Of a DNA stretch of 64,000 bases, positions 45,252 through 57,575 are shown one piece after another; position 1 is the stretch's first letter, and each line of letters opens with the position of its first letter. This DNA comes from Verpa conica (Eukaryota > Ascomycota > Pezizomycetes > Pezizales > Morchellaceae), in assembly GCA_033030425.1 (NCBI GenBank), contig JAUFSD010000022.1, positions 1,240,001-1,304,000 of the forward strand, in the 5' to 3' direction. The position numbers were made by a program, and so were the translations under genes. Under the pieces are notes generated by a model. The model was given only the letters and a program-made list of their open reading frames with translations. It did no database searches and was not told where the DNA came from.

Positions 45252-48097
45252 ATGTCCCTAAGGAGCAAGTTCTCGAAAAAGTGCATAAATTTGCTACATC
45301 GTACTGTAGATATCCCCTCCCATAACATCATTGACGAGCCTCTAGAAACCTCTATAGAAAAACCTGTCAAAAGTTACATACGAGGCTCTGAGAAACACAA
45401 TTTCCAGCAGATACCCCACCATCGTACCAAAGGCCCTCCTACACCGAATATACCGCAAAACATGGCCCAGACAGAGACTCCTCCGATAGGTTGCTCTGAT
45501 GGGGGTGTGCCGCACTTCGGAAAACCGCTATCACTCAACGCTCCCCATGATATCATTTTCCGTGCTCTCAAAAAGTATGGCGATGACCGCTGCTTTGCCA
45601 CTAGGAATGCTGTCAGCTACTGCGAAAACACGGTGAGATCGCGGACCGGCACAGAGGTTACGAATGGACTCTTGATCAACGATGACGTCCAGATCAAGGA
45701 GACTTTGATACTGGGCAAGTGGGAGTACTTGACATATAAGGAAGTCGCGAGCATCGTCCTTGTGCTGGCTGCTGGCCTGAGAAGATCAGTGGATGGGGGG
45801 ATGCATATGCTCGGGAGAAATAGGTTTGTACTATATTCATTATGTTTTCTACACAACTCCCTTTATTCTTTCATATGTACTTATGTAAGGTCGAGTGCTT
45901 TGTTTTATCATTTATTATTACCCCCCAAGCACTTGAATGGCATACTCAATAATACTAACCAGCTTCTTGCCTAACGAATCGCTAATATTGGCCTGTAAAT
46001 AGCGCAAATTGGCTCATGCTCACCTATGCTGCATCGATGTGTGGGATTCCCCTCGTGACGGTGTATACAAAGTTGGATGGGTGGACGCTCACCGAAACCT
46101 TTGTCCAGACCCAGTCAACTGCAGTCTTTGTCGACAGCGATCTCCTCGCAATACTACCAGAAATACTGGTTGAGTGTCCTCACGTCACGACAATTATTTA
46201 TAACCAAGTAACGGCTATTGGAAAGGACTTGGAAAAGACAAAAGCAGATATCGTAAGTCTTCGGAGTAGCCTGAATCCTAACCTTACCATATTGAGCTTT
46301 GAGGAGTTGCAAGAGCTTGGGAAGGAGTTACTCTCGCAGTCAAATACTGCCGATGGGAACCAGAGGTCACTCAATTATCAAACGCCGAAAAATCATAATA
46401 AGGAGGCAATCTGGGGAGTCATGTATCCCCTATCTGATGGAAAGAATTCGCCAAAAGGTATTATAGTGACAATAGGGAATATTGTAGCGAGTAGTAAGTA
46501 TTGCTATGACATCTCTTGATTAATCAGTAGTCAGCTCCAGCAATACCCTTGGATTATGCATACCCATGGTTGATTCATTCATTCATTCACCCCCGGATTA
46601 TGCTTCGCTAATCATAAAATATCACTCGTCTTAGTTGCAAGTATATACAGCCTTCTTAGACCCTCGGTGGATCGTTCCGATACATATCTCTCGTACCTTC
46701 CACCAGCGTTCATGCTCGAGTATAACCTCAACAGCGCATTTTTGCTACTCGGGGTTACAATTGGGTTCGGTACAAACAGCGTCCTACATCTTCTCCCTCC
46801 ACCGTACAGCAACCTCGAGATGCGGTGTAAAGGAGACATAGAGTCGTTTTCGCCCTCAGTACTCTTTGGGATTCCTCCATGGTGGGATGAGATCCACCGT
46901 CACGTACTTGATACTATTACAGAGCGCAGTAGTGATTGGCAAGATGGCTTCTGGAAGGCGGTAATGCGGAAGACTGAGCATGTAAAGAATCCTATTGGCA
47001 TCATGTCTACAGCGACCATTACAGCTGCGGATAGGTGTGGCTTCATTAGACCCGTCCGTGAAAAGTTCTTTGGAACTAAGGTGAGGTGGATAGGAGTTAG
47101 CTGCGCGATGCAAGCTTCGGAGAAGAAGGAGTTTTTGGGAGCGGTACTGTGCTCGAGTGGGAAGATGGTGGAAGGGTTTTCCTTCATGGAGATGAGCACG
47201 TATATTCTCCTTACCGAGACCTTGGCGGGGTATTTCAACTCATTCTATGTAGTATTGTTACGTTCATGTCACCCAGTCACTATGACAGCAAAACACTCAG
47301 CGCCCCCCTTCCGTCACTCGAGATTAAACTTGTGACCATTGATCCTCATTACCTTGCCCACGCAAATCCACCACGAGGGGAGGTCTATATTCGCGGACCG
47401 TCTGTACCGCATATGGGATACCATAGGAATCCTGAAGCCTCTGTCGCTGCCTTCCTCGATGGAGGCTGGGTCAAAACCGGAGCTATCGGGGAGTGGGACA
47501 ACAATCATCCAGGGTTGAAAATCATTGGCACTACTAATCTTTTAGAGGAAAGATTAATGGGAGACCATGTCCCGGTAGAGGCATTAGAAGCGGCTTATGA
47601 GGAGAGTAACTTGGTCAGAGAGTGCTGTATACTTTACTCTGCAAGAAAGCCGCAGCCAGTTGCTGTTATCGGTGCGTTATGGGGTTTTCCAATTGTTTAA
47701 GCTAAAGGTAACTACAACTAATCGGTTACTATCAGCCATCGAAGAAACCGCCATTAGATTGTTCTGCAATGGACACCAACCTGACCAAGCACCTGGAATG
47801 GATTTGGACGAACTGCTTCTCTCTCGACAGCTTAAGCAGCTTGTATTGAAGGAGCTCAATATTGTTGCCAGGTCGCACGGTCTAGTCGACTTCGAACTTA
47901 TTGGTGGGGCTATCTTAGTAAAGGACCTACTTCCAAAAGTAGTTCGGCCCCGGCAAAAACAAGACGGAGGTAAAGTAGGAGCTGAGGGGGCTTGTGGTAC
48001 TATGGTAAAGCTAGATATTGACCGTAAGAAAGTGAGGAAGATTTATTCCGCCGAAACTGAGGTAGCCCTAGAACTCGCCTCTCACCTTAGGAAGTAA
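45252..48097 (+). CDS. Long-chain acyl-CoA synthetase-like protein with altered motifs
   Basis: Exons 45252-45823, 46003-46493, 46635-47229, 47289-47671 and 47736-48097 join in frame to 800 aa. The order of family features is kept: NWLMLTYAASMCGIPLVTVY, DTYLSYLPPAFMLEY, CKGDIESFSPSVLFGIPPWW, PPRGEVYIRGPSV and the C-terminal lid. The ATP-binding loop, normally YTSGTTGxPKG, reads YPLSDGKNSPKG (about 332-343). The YGLTE motif is YILLTE, and the Asp of the TGD motif is Ala618. Real enzymes join fatty acids to CoA through acyl-AMP, so this protein may have lost activity or changed chemistry. Without the 59-bp fourth intron it would look frameshifted. Confidence 0.82.
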
Positions 48098-49160
48098 TTG
48101 ACTGATAGGATGCAGCATGAGTTTTCATAGACAGGGCTGAGGGAGATTAAGTTTGAAAAGAGCGAGAAGGGAAGGAGTGATAGTGATAAAGAACTATTGT
48201 GGGTCATACTAATGAGGTGAGTTTATTTTTATCACTCTCATTAATACAAGTACCTTTATTTTATGATGGGTCCCCTTCATGTATTTGAGCAAGGACTGCC
48301 CCTAGGATGAGAGAGTGTAAGAATGAAAATGTTAAAAGGCCCCCCTCTGTCTTTTACAAACTTGCTATCGAACAACGGACTAATAGCATTAGTGGGTTAG
48401 TATTGCTCTATCTTTAGTTCTGTATCAAGGAATCTTAGTGAAAGCTAAGTGAGTGGCGGGAGTGAAACACCAGAAATCACTCGGAGGTTGCTCTACGTCG
48501 ACCAGAATAATTACGCATCCAACCACAGCAATGTCAGTACTACAGATCATACGGGCTATCTCATTGTGCTGCATGATAATATGGTTCCACTAGCAGTAAA
48601 TCCGGATTGTCCAGATTAAATAGATATTATCCATGGAAAAGCTAGCTTGGCGGTTCGTAAGTCAACCGCGCCTAGATTAATATACAATTCAAGGCGGGTG
48701 TACTACCAATAACACCGACCGCGCCAAGACCTGACCAGAGTGATATCCCATGATAGATGATTTCAAATAGGGAAGGCAGACTCTATGCACCTCTCCCGAT
48801 GCAGCCCCTTACGCTTCCCCACATTTGGGATAAGCCAGGAACAAGCCAACCAGGTTTTTTTCCATAGATGGCCGACAGGGGGGCCAAAGCTTGGCTATGC
48901 ACCCGCGACGCGAATCCGCCCAAGAACCGACGTCAGTCATGATGTCATTCCCCACAAACACTTTCTATTCGTGAGCATGAGCATCCTTTCCTGCTGGTGA
49001 CCTATTCGGATGTGCACAAGGGTAAGTCGGCACGCGAGAGTCTGTGAGAATAAAATCCCTTGAGATCCCCTCGTTTGTGGTGCTCATCATTCCCCAGTGC
49101 TATTGCTCTCTAACCGGCCAAATAAACCCTACCCGTATCTGTTAGTCAAGTCCAGATCCA
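48098..49160. other. Intergenic region before the phospholipase D gene
   Basis: No gene or repeat is recognised. The stretch between 48780 and 49160 is more GC-balanced and probably includes promoter and leader of the downstream gene. Confidence 0.45.
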
Positions 49161-52100
49161 ATGTCGGCGTCAACATACCTAGTAGACCACCCGAATCATG
49201 TTCACGATCCTTCGATGCACCATCACCATATACATGACCGTCTGCATACCCAGAAGCTACACGAGCTCAAGGTGAGGTTGGTCCATTTTAAGAACCATAT
49301 CGGAAAATACAAGAATCTATTCAACAGGAACCATCGTCATGACGAACCCCACGAGAAACGCGTAGATCAGAAGAGGGATAGTATTCGGGAGTCTCATAGG
49401 TTCACAAGTTTTGCAGATATAAGAGAGGGGAACGACGTCAAGTGGTATGTGGATGGGAGAGATTATTTTTGGGTATGGAGTCCCCTACTCTGAGATGCGA
49501 CAATGTCATAGATATTTGGTGTACTGATAGCGATTGAAATATAGGCTGTTTCTATCGCGCTGGAAAATGCAAAGGAAGTGATATATATCGCCGATTGGTG
49601 GTTGTCTCCCGAGCTGGTAGATCTCCTGTAGCCGAGGTATTTGGTATTGCGACTGACTGGCGATATTGAACCGCTAGTTTCTTCGAAGACCGCCGCAATT
49701 CAACAAGGAATGGCGACTCGACAGGATTCTTAAACGGCGCGCAGAGGAAGGAGTCAAGATCTATGTTATTGTCTATAAAGAGGTAATTGCCTATTGTTCT
49801 TGGGGTTTGATTTTGGATGCTAATATCTAGTGTTTGCCTAGGTCGCTGCGGCTTTAACGTGTAACAGTGCGCATACCAAAAGCGCCTTGGAAGAATTATG
49901 CCCAAAGGGATCACCTGGTCACGGAAATATCGTGGTTATGCGACATCCCGATCACACGCCCTTTGAACATGCAGCGGACATGACATTCTATTGGGTACTG
50001 CAAATTCTAGCATAAAAAACACCTCAATGCTAACCGGTATGAATTCTAGGCACATCACGAAAAGTTTATTGTTATTGATCATAAAATGGCGTTTACGGGT
50101 GGGTTAGATCTGTGCTTTGGGCGTTGGGATCTCAAGCAGCATCCGCTGGCGGATGTGCACCCTGAGGGGGTGGCTAATGAAGTTTGGCCTGGGCAGGACT
50201 TTAATAATGTAATTTTATGCTTCTCTAGAGTTTTCAAGAGTGATATGCTAATAATCACTGTTCTTGCAGAATCGGGTTTTAGACTTTCAGAATGTCCAAG
50301 ACTGGTAAGATACTTCCTCTAGAGAATGGGAATTCATACACTAAGCGTTAGGCAGGAAGCAAAATCAGCTAGATAAGAAGGACTATGGCCGTATGCCCTG
50401 GCACGATGTATCACTTGGCCTGATTGGACCGTGCGTCTACGACATCGCCGAACACTTTGTCGGGCGCTGGAATTTTATTAAACGCGACAAATACAAGCGC
50501 CACTCCACGTACCCGTGGCTTCAACTATCTTTCTCTCACGCCGACCTTCTTGGGGTTGTTAAATCACGCTTTCCCGTCGGGGGGTTTGTAACCCATCCAT
50601 TACACCCGATAGATGAAGCACTTAGGCCAACCGATCGAGGGAGCGGGACTTGCAATGGGCAGATTGTTAGGAGTGCTAGTGACTGGAGCCATGGAATATT
50701 GAAGGAGGAGAGTATTGCAAATGCATATAAGGAGATCATCAGAGGCGCCCAACATTACGTTTATATCGAGAATCAATTCTTTAGTATGTTTCACTAGTCT
50801 GTTATCATGGAGTATAACTAATATTTGAGGTAGTCACTGCGACTGGAGAAGAGCAAGCCCCAATACACAATACAATTGGAAAGGCTATCGTGGATGCAGT
50901 TGTAAGGGCATCAAAAGAGGGGCGCAAATTCCGCGTCATCATTGTTATCCCCGCCATTCCCGGTTTCCCAGGTGACCTTCGAGAAAACGCAGCAGCTGGA
51001 ACCAGGGCTATCATTGACTACCAGTACAAATCCATCTGCCGCGGTACACACTCTATTATGTCTCGCATTGCTGAAGCTGGTGTGGATCCTAAGGAGCATA
51101 TTTTCTTTTTTAATCTCCGTATCTACGATCGACTTCATAAGTCTAGATCTTTGGAGGAGCAAGAGGAAGCTACTGGAGTCGAATATTCTGAGATTCAGCG
51201 AGCCCATGCTGCAGATGTAATGGGCGAACAGGGGGTCACTGGGGGTAGAGGATGGGATGATACAAGCAGTGAGAGTAGTATTGATAGCGATGGGGGTGAA
51301 CAGTATGGGAAGGAGTTGAAGGCTAGAAAGGAGAAATTCGAGAATATGTCGGAGGGGCAAAAAGCAAATGACAAGGAACATGATAGTATTGCGGCAGATG
51401 CGATGCTGATTAAAAGGAAGGTAACCGATGAAAAATGGGACGGAGATGAAGAGAAGGAGAGGCAAAACTTTGTTAACGAGGAGTTGTACGTCCATGCTAA
51501 GGTAGGATTATCATCTAGGTTTCCTGAAAATCTAGCTAACAGATGTAGGTCCTCATTGCTGATGACCGGGTTGCCATCATTGGTAGCTCAAACATCAATG
51601 ACAGATCGCAACTCGGCTCCCACGATAGCGAAATGTCAATAGTAATCGAAGACACCCATAAAATCAGTTCCTATATGGACGGGGTCGAATACCCAGCGGC
51701 CCGTTTTGCTGCCACTCTCCGCCGCCAGCTCTGGCGTGAACATCTTGGTCTTCTTCCACCGGAGACTCTTGACGCTTCGAATGACCCTAACGCTATGCCG
51801 CCTGGCTCCGGCGAGGATGGTAGTGCGCCCAACCAATACGACGAGGGGACAAAGGAGGATCTCTTCGTTCGGGATCCATTAGACGACAAGCTTTGGAAAA
51901 CCTGGACAGGAAACGCAACAAAAAATACTGAGATTTACCGAGAGTTGTTTCACTGCGATCCAGATGACAATATCAAGAGTTGGAAAGATTATGATGATTT
52001 CTTGCCAAGGGGGGATAGTGTAAAGAGTGGGCATTTGTTTGTGGATGAGAAGACGATGAGTACGAAGGAGGTAAAGAAGAAGTTGAGTAAGGTGAAGGGG

Positions 52101-52196
52101 CATCTCGTGTGGATGCCATTGGAGTTTTTGTGTGATGAAGAGTTGGCGGAGAAAGGATTGAGCGTGAATGCATGGACGGAGAGTATATATACTTAA
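49161..52196 (+). CDS. Phospholipase D, Spo14-like catalytic type
   Basis: Nine exons (49161-49472, 49545-49616, 49678-49782, 49842-49994, 50050-50208, 50270-50304, 50356-50783, 50834-51501, 51549-52196) join in frame to 859 aa. Both catalytic HxKxxxxD motifs are intact: HEKFIVID (217-224), followed by [11 protein letters not shown], and HAKVLIAD (642-649), followed by [10 protein letters not shown]. The second is split by the last intron between Lys644 and Val645. The enzyme cleaves phosphatidylcholine to phosphatidic acid and choline. No PX or PH domain is present upstream, unlike yeast Spo14. An acidic insert lies at about 520-625. One exon is only 35 bp. Confidence 0.92.
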
Positions 52197-53243
52197 TGAG
52201 TTCGGTTTTATGGTATTTATGGTTTGATACCCTGTGTTTCTATCCTGCGAGTTATTACGGTTTTCCTATATTTTTCTATGCTCGGTGTTCTTGGATCATT
52301 ATTTCTACTTTTGGTTTATTCCCGCATTTCTTCTAATGCATACTTGGTTGTCTTTTTTGTATGTAGGATAGATCCATAAGGATCAACTCGATATAACTCT
52401 CCCGTGCTGTCAAAAAAATTAGCCCAGCGCATGAATTGACAAGGTAATACTTGGGCTAAGATTATTTTGGAATTTAGTTGCCTAGCAGTGGGTACTCCAG
52501 ACTATCGTGATTCCGGGATCTTCTAGAGTCAGCTCTTTCCGCTCGCATCTTTCTGAACCTTCTAGTATTGTATCTTCTGGTACTCTATAGAAGTCTTTAG
52601 TATCTTCTACATAGGCTGCCTTGTCCTATATATAGCGGCTGCTTTCTTCATCTTCAGCACATAAACCTTCTCACTCGTAAATTTTTGAACGGTAATCCGA
52701 ATACGCCGAAAACGGTTTTAATATCTAAAGACATGATTTACTGGCTGGTAAAAGGATATAGGAGAAAGATATACTTCTAGGCAAAAAGGAACTCCGGCCC
52801 TTTCGCCTATCTCGACAATAGGGAGATGGGAAGTGTTTAGAGTTTTGTTTTGGTTGGGTGGTGGTGCTCTGTTGACTTCCACGTGACCAGAGCCTCATCT
52901 AAACGCCACATCCGTACCGCGTTCTCTTGGCAACAGGCTAGGCCATCCCCAGCCACCCCATTTATCACGCGCGTGTAACTTCACCTCATCGCCTTGTTTC
53001 ATCACCAACACCGACCGGCAAAGCGACTTCGAATCTCGAAACCAAACACCGTACTCTATCAAAGCCGGATTCAACTGCGAAGGCCTTCAATATCTACTCC
53101 AGACCATCGTTTGCTCTGGGGACTTCGCTGCTTTCTGGAAGTTTTGCGGCTTTCGGGTAAGCCCCCCTCCCTTCCTCCACCTCCCTTCACCTCCCAACAA
53201 CCCCACTTTTAAGAATCTTAACCATCTAACTTTATCTTAGCTC
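52197..53243. other. Intergenic region and probable leader of the next gene
   Basis: No independent gene is seen. Near its end, GTAAGC (53157) and CTTAG (ending 53240) form a likely intron that would lie in the 5' UTR. The frame upstream of it is open for about 90 codons but has no ATG, so an earlier start through another exon cannot be excluded. Confidence 0.45.
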
Positions 53244-55932
53244 ATGTCCTCCTACGACTACAAGTCCTACTTCAGCAGTAAAGCAGCTGGCCGTAGCTGG
53301 GATGTATTACGGTATCTAGACTCCTGCCTCACGGGCGCCAAAGACGAGTTCGAGTTCAGTGCTGCCATCAACGACTACATCTCGTTTCTCAAAGAAACAA
53401 AGAGCAACCCTGAAGCTCCCCACCGTGCCCGCGCGCAGGACCTCTATAATGCTTATTTTAAGAGTGTAAGTTATCCTTCTTGCTTTTGAACCGGGTATGC
53501 TATTGTATGATAGTCGCGGGTCTACCCCCCCTCCCCGGTTATTCCGGTTCCTTTGGGCCACAGATTACCTATAGGGTGTCTGCTCTCTGCCCTTTTCCTG
53601 AGCCACAGATTACCTATATGGTGTCTGCTCTCTGCTTCAGATGCCTGGGCCACAGATTACCTATACGGTGTCTGCTCTCCGCTTCAGATGATTTCCTGAG
53701 CCACAGATTACCTACATGGTACCTGCTCTCTGCTTCAGATGCCTGGGCCACAGATTACCTATAAGGTGTCTGCTCTCTGCTTCAGATGCCTAGGCCACAG
53801 ATTACCTATATGGTGTCTGCTCTCCGTCCTAGATGATTCACTGGGCCACAGATTACCTATAGGGTGTCTGCTCTCTGCCCAGATGATTTACTAAGCTATT
53901 GATTACTGGTTGTGCTAAACGTTAATCGTTTTCTTACTAGGGTCGTCACTCTGACAAGGGTCGCGCCAATAAATGGAAATCAGATATCGACAAATCACGT
54001 GTAAAATCACGGACAGCTGGCAAATCACGAAGTGCTGGCGTAGCAAAGTCAAGACCATCTAACAATGCGCGCCAGTCGCGCCAGCCACCTCGCAATGGAC
54101 CCCGAGTCGTTATACATAACCACCAGGGAACACTTGCAATGGGGGATTATAATGTTGAAAGTGTACATAATTATAATTCTAATGAACGGAGGTCAGAGAG
54201 AAGGGGAGGACTGAATCAAGAGAGGGAGACTGGGATGGCAGAAGACCAAGAAAATGAAGAGGATGAAGAGGGTGAGGACCAGGAAGTGGGGGAGGATCAA
54301 GAACAGGACGAGATCCAAGCAGATGAGGAGAAGGCGGAGGAGGATTATGTGGGAGGGGAAAGGGAGAGTCAAGGATATGAAGAGGAGAATCAAAATGAAG
54401 ATCAAGAGGAGAAGGAGGAGGATCAAGAGGAGCTCGTAGGTCGCCTCAATACTATTCTTTTTCTTATAATTGCCGTTTGTAACGTAGCCTTGTTTGGGTT
54501 CTTTAGACCACTACCAGTGATACCGATGGTACAAACGAGGAAGACCTACGGCCCGAGGGGCTCCTTTCGAGAGTCCGCCAGGCCTGTAAGGGGAGCAAAG
54601 GAAGATTTCGCCTTGCCAAAAATGTCTATTTGGAGGATATATTTCTCAAGTATGCCAATAGTCTTAACCAACTTGACTTAGCTCATTGGTTGATTATGGA
54701 TACCGGTAATCCCAATTTGCGAAAGTGCTTCTCGGATGATCAGTGGGAAAAAGTGGACGGTCATGGCTTTATGCTACCTGGGCTACCTCACGATTTAGAC
54801 CAACACATCGAAAAGTTTAAGGATGTAAATCCACTTAAAGAATTTTATACTTTATCTCATCTAACCTCTTGCATAGGTTGTTACTACAGATCAATGTATA
54901 GAACTGAGCTACATAACCGATCAACATTGGAGAGAGAATAATATGAAGGATAAAGCCAGAATTCAGAGTTCCAAGAAAACCGACAGGGAAAAGAAAAAGG
55001 CCCTCGATGAGATTGAGGCAGAGTTTAAAGAGCAGATGTTTCTTAAACATTGGATCGACCGTGCCTTCGAACATGTGTATGCCTCTAATTGCTTTTTTCT
55101 CTCTATTTTTCCTTACTAATTCATTATGCCGTTAAAGTATTTCACTAATCACCGAGACTCATGGCCTTCTCGAATTGAGCTTTAATGAAGGGGCGATGGA
55201 AGGTTTATACTGGATTATATTTGATAAATGTTTTACTAATCTTCGTCACTTAATACTTCAACGGTATGCTCTTACTCTTTTTCTATGCTTCTTCTATGCT
55301 TCTTCTAATTTCAATACTTCTATAGTCGTGATATAAGTTTATTGGCGCATCAAAACCATTTAAACCCAGTTTTACCATATGCTGTCCGTTACGATGCAAT
55401 TCTGCACACTCGTAAAAAGAATCCGCGCCTCGAGTTTCTTGTAATCGAAGTAGCGAAGCAATTCGACGGTGTTAATTCGAAGAAATGGAATGAAGACTTT
55501 ACTAAAGTGTGCGCCGCTGGTTGTGCTATGTTGGACCGACTTAAAAAAACCGTCCACTACGATCCCGTCGTTATGGAGAAGTTGGCCGTAGCTATAGTTG
55601 TGAAAGCTGGTAAACTACCTTATGATTTTGAAGTAGATTTTTTTACTGACTTCCTAGGCTTCTCGTCTTCATTCGGTATCCTGACCTGTAAGGGTCCCGT
55701 CCTGTACTACCTGAGGTGCGGTGGACCGAAGGAGTTTCCACGCACGATTGAGACATTACCCGCACTTGGTGATCTTCTTGCTGCTATATGGAAAGTCAGG
55801 GTGAGTAATGTCAGGATCTCTTATTTCAAAAACTCTGCTAACATATATTAGGAGCTTGTACAACTTTCGTATAATGCGGTCGCGAGTTACCTTGCCAAAC
55901 GTCCTGCTCGTACCGATCCTAACTGTTTTTGA
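53244..55932 (+). CDS. Seven-exon hypothetical protein with acidic region
   Basis: Exons 53244-53465, 53941-54435, 54507-54824, 54877-55076, 55138-55263, 55326-55800 and 55852-55932 join in frame to 638 aa; all splice ends are GT..AG. An N-terminal folded part (MSSYDYKSYF..LYNAYFKS) is followed by a basic Ser/Arg stretch, then a long Glu/Asp/Gln-rich segment (about 150-240). The rest is mixed helical (KNVYLEDIFLKYANSL, FEHVISLITETHGLLELSF, ISLLAHQNHLNPVLPYAVRY). No known domain is recognised. Frame continuity over six introns supports a real gene; the start ATG is the least certain point. Intron 1 (475 bp) contains a minisatellite. Confidence 0.72.
53559..53905 (+). repeat. Intronic minisatellite, about 7 units of 46-51 bp
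   Basis: Seven imperfect units begin with CCACAGATTACCTATA and GGTGTCTGCTCTCTGC, followed by a variable CTTCAGATG-type linker. Units differ by single bases and linker length. The array fills most of intron 1 of the hypothetical gene and makes that intron several times longer than its neighbours. It probably varies between strains. Confidence 0.92.
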
Positions 55933-56363
55933 GTAAAACGGCGAAATTTCCTGTTAGCTATATTGATCATATTTAGTCAGATAAACGTGGTTCTTAATGT
56001 ATGAAGGCCATCTGTCATGAGTTCAGAATTGTATGTACATAGAAGTCTACTCCGGCCAGGAGGTATCAGATATTTAGATGTGCTATTAGTTTTTTTAGCA
56101 AGGCCTTTAATTAGAAGTGCTTCCTAATAACTTACCCCCATAAAAGAAATGTCACAGGAGATGTATAAGAATATCCGTAGTGGAGATAATCTCTCTATTC
56201 TAAAAGATGAATTGTTTAGGTGCCAGGAGTGCTATCAGGGACTCGGAGGTGGTAGAGGAATATAAAAAGTCCCCAGATTAAATCTAGCCCTGGGGAAAGA
56301 AAGGGGAAAAAGGTAGTACAGCCTGGGTGGGGGATGTACTATGGGGGGGTGAAAATTAGGGTA
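55933..56363. other. Intergenic region
   Basis: No gene was seen; it lies between the hypothetical gene's stop and a family A MITE. Confidence 0.5.
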
Positions 56364-56800
56364 TGGCGCGCGCAGTCTTAAATGTGACGCAAAATTTCAG
56401 CCGATATTCCGGCTCTCACAGCCAGCCAAAAGACTAACAAAAAGATATGTGGCCTTGTATAGCATCAATAAAGCTCCTTATCTTTTTGTTAAGCTTTGGC
56501 ATGTGTAGTTGTGGAATAAAACTTCATTTTTGGCTGTAGAAAGTGCCAAATGGAACCATTCCTAGAAATACTTAGACATGATGGATGCTACATATAGCCT
56601 AACAAGAAGAGATATACTAGAGGAAAAACTCCACTGGGGTCATATATTGGTAGTGTTTGTTTTCTGTTGAGCATACACTTGAGCTTGTAGGATTTTTTTT
56701 ATTTTTTGCATGCCCAGATTATTGAAGTTTGGCTAAGATTTGGTGTGGGTTGCTGTTCCACACCCGAACTTGGCTAGCACATTTAAGTCTGTGCGCGCCA
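56364..56800. mobile_element. MITE family A, copy 3 (437 bp, TA target duplication)
   Basis: Best kept ends of the family: TGGCGCGCGCAGTCTTAAAT at the left and TGGCGCGCACAGACTTAAAT (inverted) at the right, followed by GTG. TA flanks at 56362-56363 and 56801-56802. The interior shares GTTGTGGAATAAAACTTCA and CAGCCAGCC words, inverted relative to copy 2. It has no coding capacity. Confidence 0.85.
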
Positions 56801-57127
56801 TAGATATTTTCTATAGGCATGCTTATTTTATTATTGACATTATAAATTCTCCACACAAAGAAATTATTTTTTATAAATACATAATTGTTTTATATTGTAC
56901 AAACGTTAATCAAATAAGAGAGAAAGAAGAAAGGATAAGCAGAGGAGAGCCTCTACTTACAAAGTGAGCCAATCCTCCCAAGGCTCGGGAGTGTGTTCCT
57001 GAAAGGGTAACCAAAGCTCGCCCTCCAAAGAGACATTAGGAAGCCTAGCCAATGTACTTAAAGTGTTATGGTCATCATAAAAGTTGGCTTGAGCAGTACT
57101 TTAGGTAGGACTTATAGATTCATATTC

Positions 57128-57319
57128 CTATGATAGAAGTCCGGCCCCTTGAATCTGAGTTGTGGTGATTTTGGCGTTTGGGTGTATTCTTTCTATATGT
57201 TTCTTAAGCCTACTATTTTGTCTAAAACATTTGACGCAAGTACGACATTTATAACTTGGTGTACGGAAGCCTATAACATCAGCAAACCTGCAAGATTGCG
57301 TCAGGAGCAACTGTAGCAC
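57128..57319 (-). pseudogene. Small C2H2 zinc-finger ORF, possible gene fragment
   Basis: The 63-codon frame contains one C2H2 finger: CRTCVKCFRQNSRLKKHIER ending in IH, with C-x2-C, x12, H-x4-H spacing. A single finger without further domain is unusual for a complete transcription factor. The piece could be an exon of a decayed gene or a chance frame; no partner exon was identified. A perfect-stem hairpin GCGTCAG..CTGACGC lies just right of it (57374-57393). Confidence 0.4.
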
Positions 57320-57575
57320 GGGACACTAGGGATGCCACATTCGGCAATTGGCCGAATATGACACTACTGTGAAGCGTCAGGGGCTCCTGACGCAACACCA
57401 AAGGCTCCTAATGCCTGACGCTTTCTGGTAGGCTTCCTGATGTTCTCTAGTGCTGCTTGGTACTGTCACGCTCTTGTCACGGTCACATCACAGAAGTACT
57501 AGTATGGTTCTCAATTATTTTAATATATGCTATCTAATATATACAAAATATCCCTAATTCGCTTGTCCTCAGCAC

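Noticed and set aside
47230..47288. Apparent frameshift in the acyl-CoA synthetase-like gene
   Set aside because: A 59-bp GTATTT..ACAG intron restores the frame and the expected protein order, so no frameshift is needed.
25087..52196. Secondary metabolite or lipid gene cluster (lipase, EBP, ACSL-like, PLD)
   Set aside because: The genes are far apart, on both strands, mixed with unrelated genes, and there is no synthase or cluster regulator.
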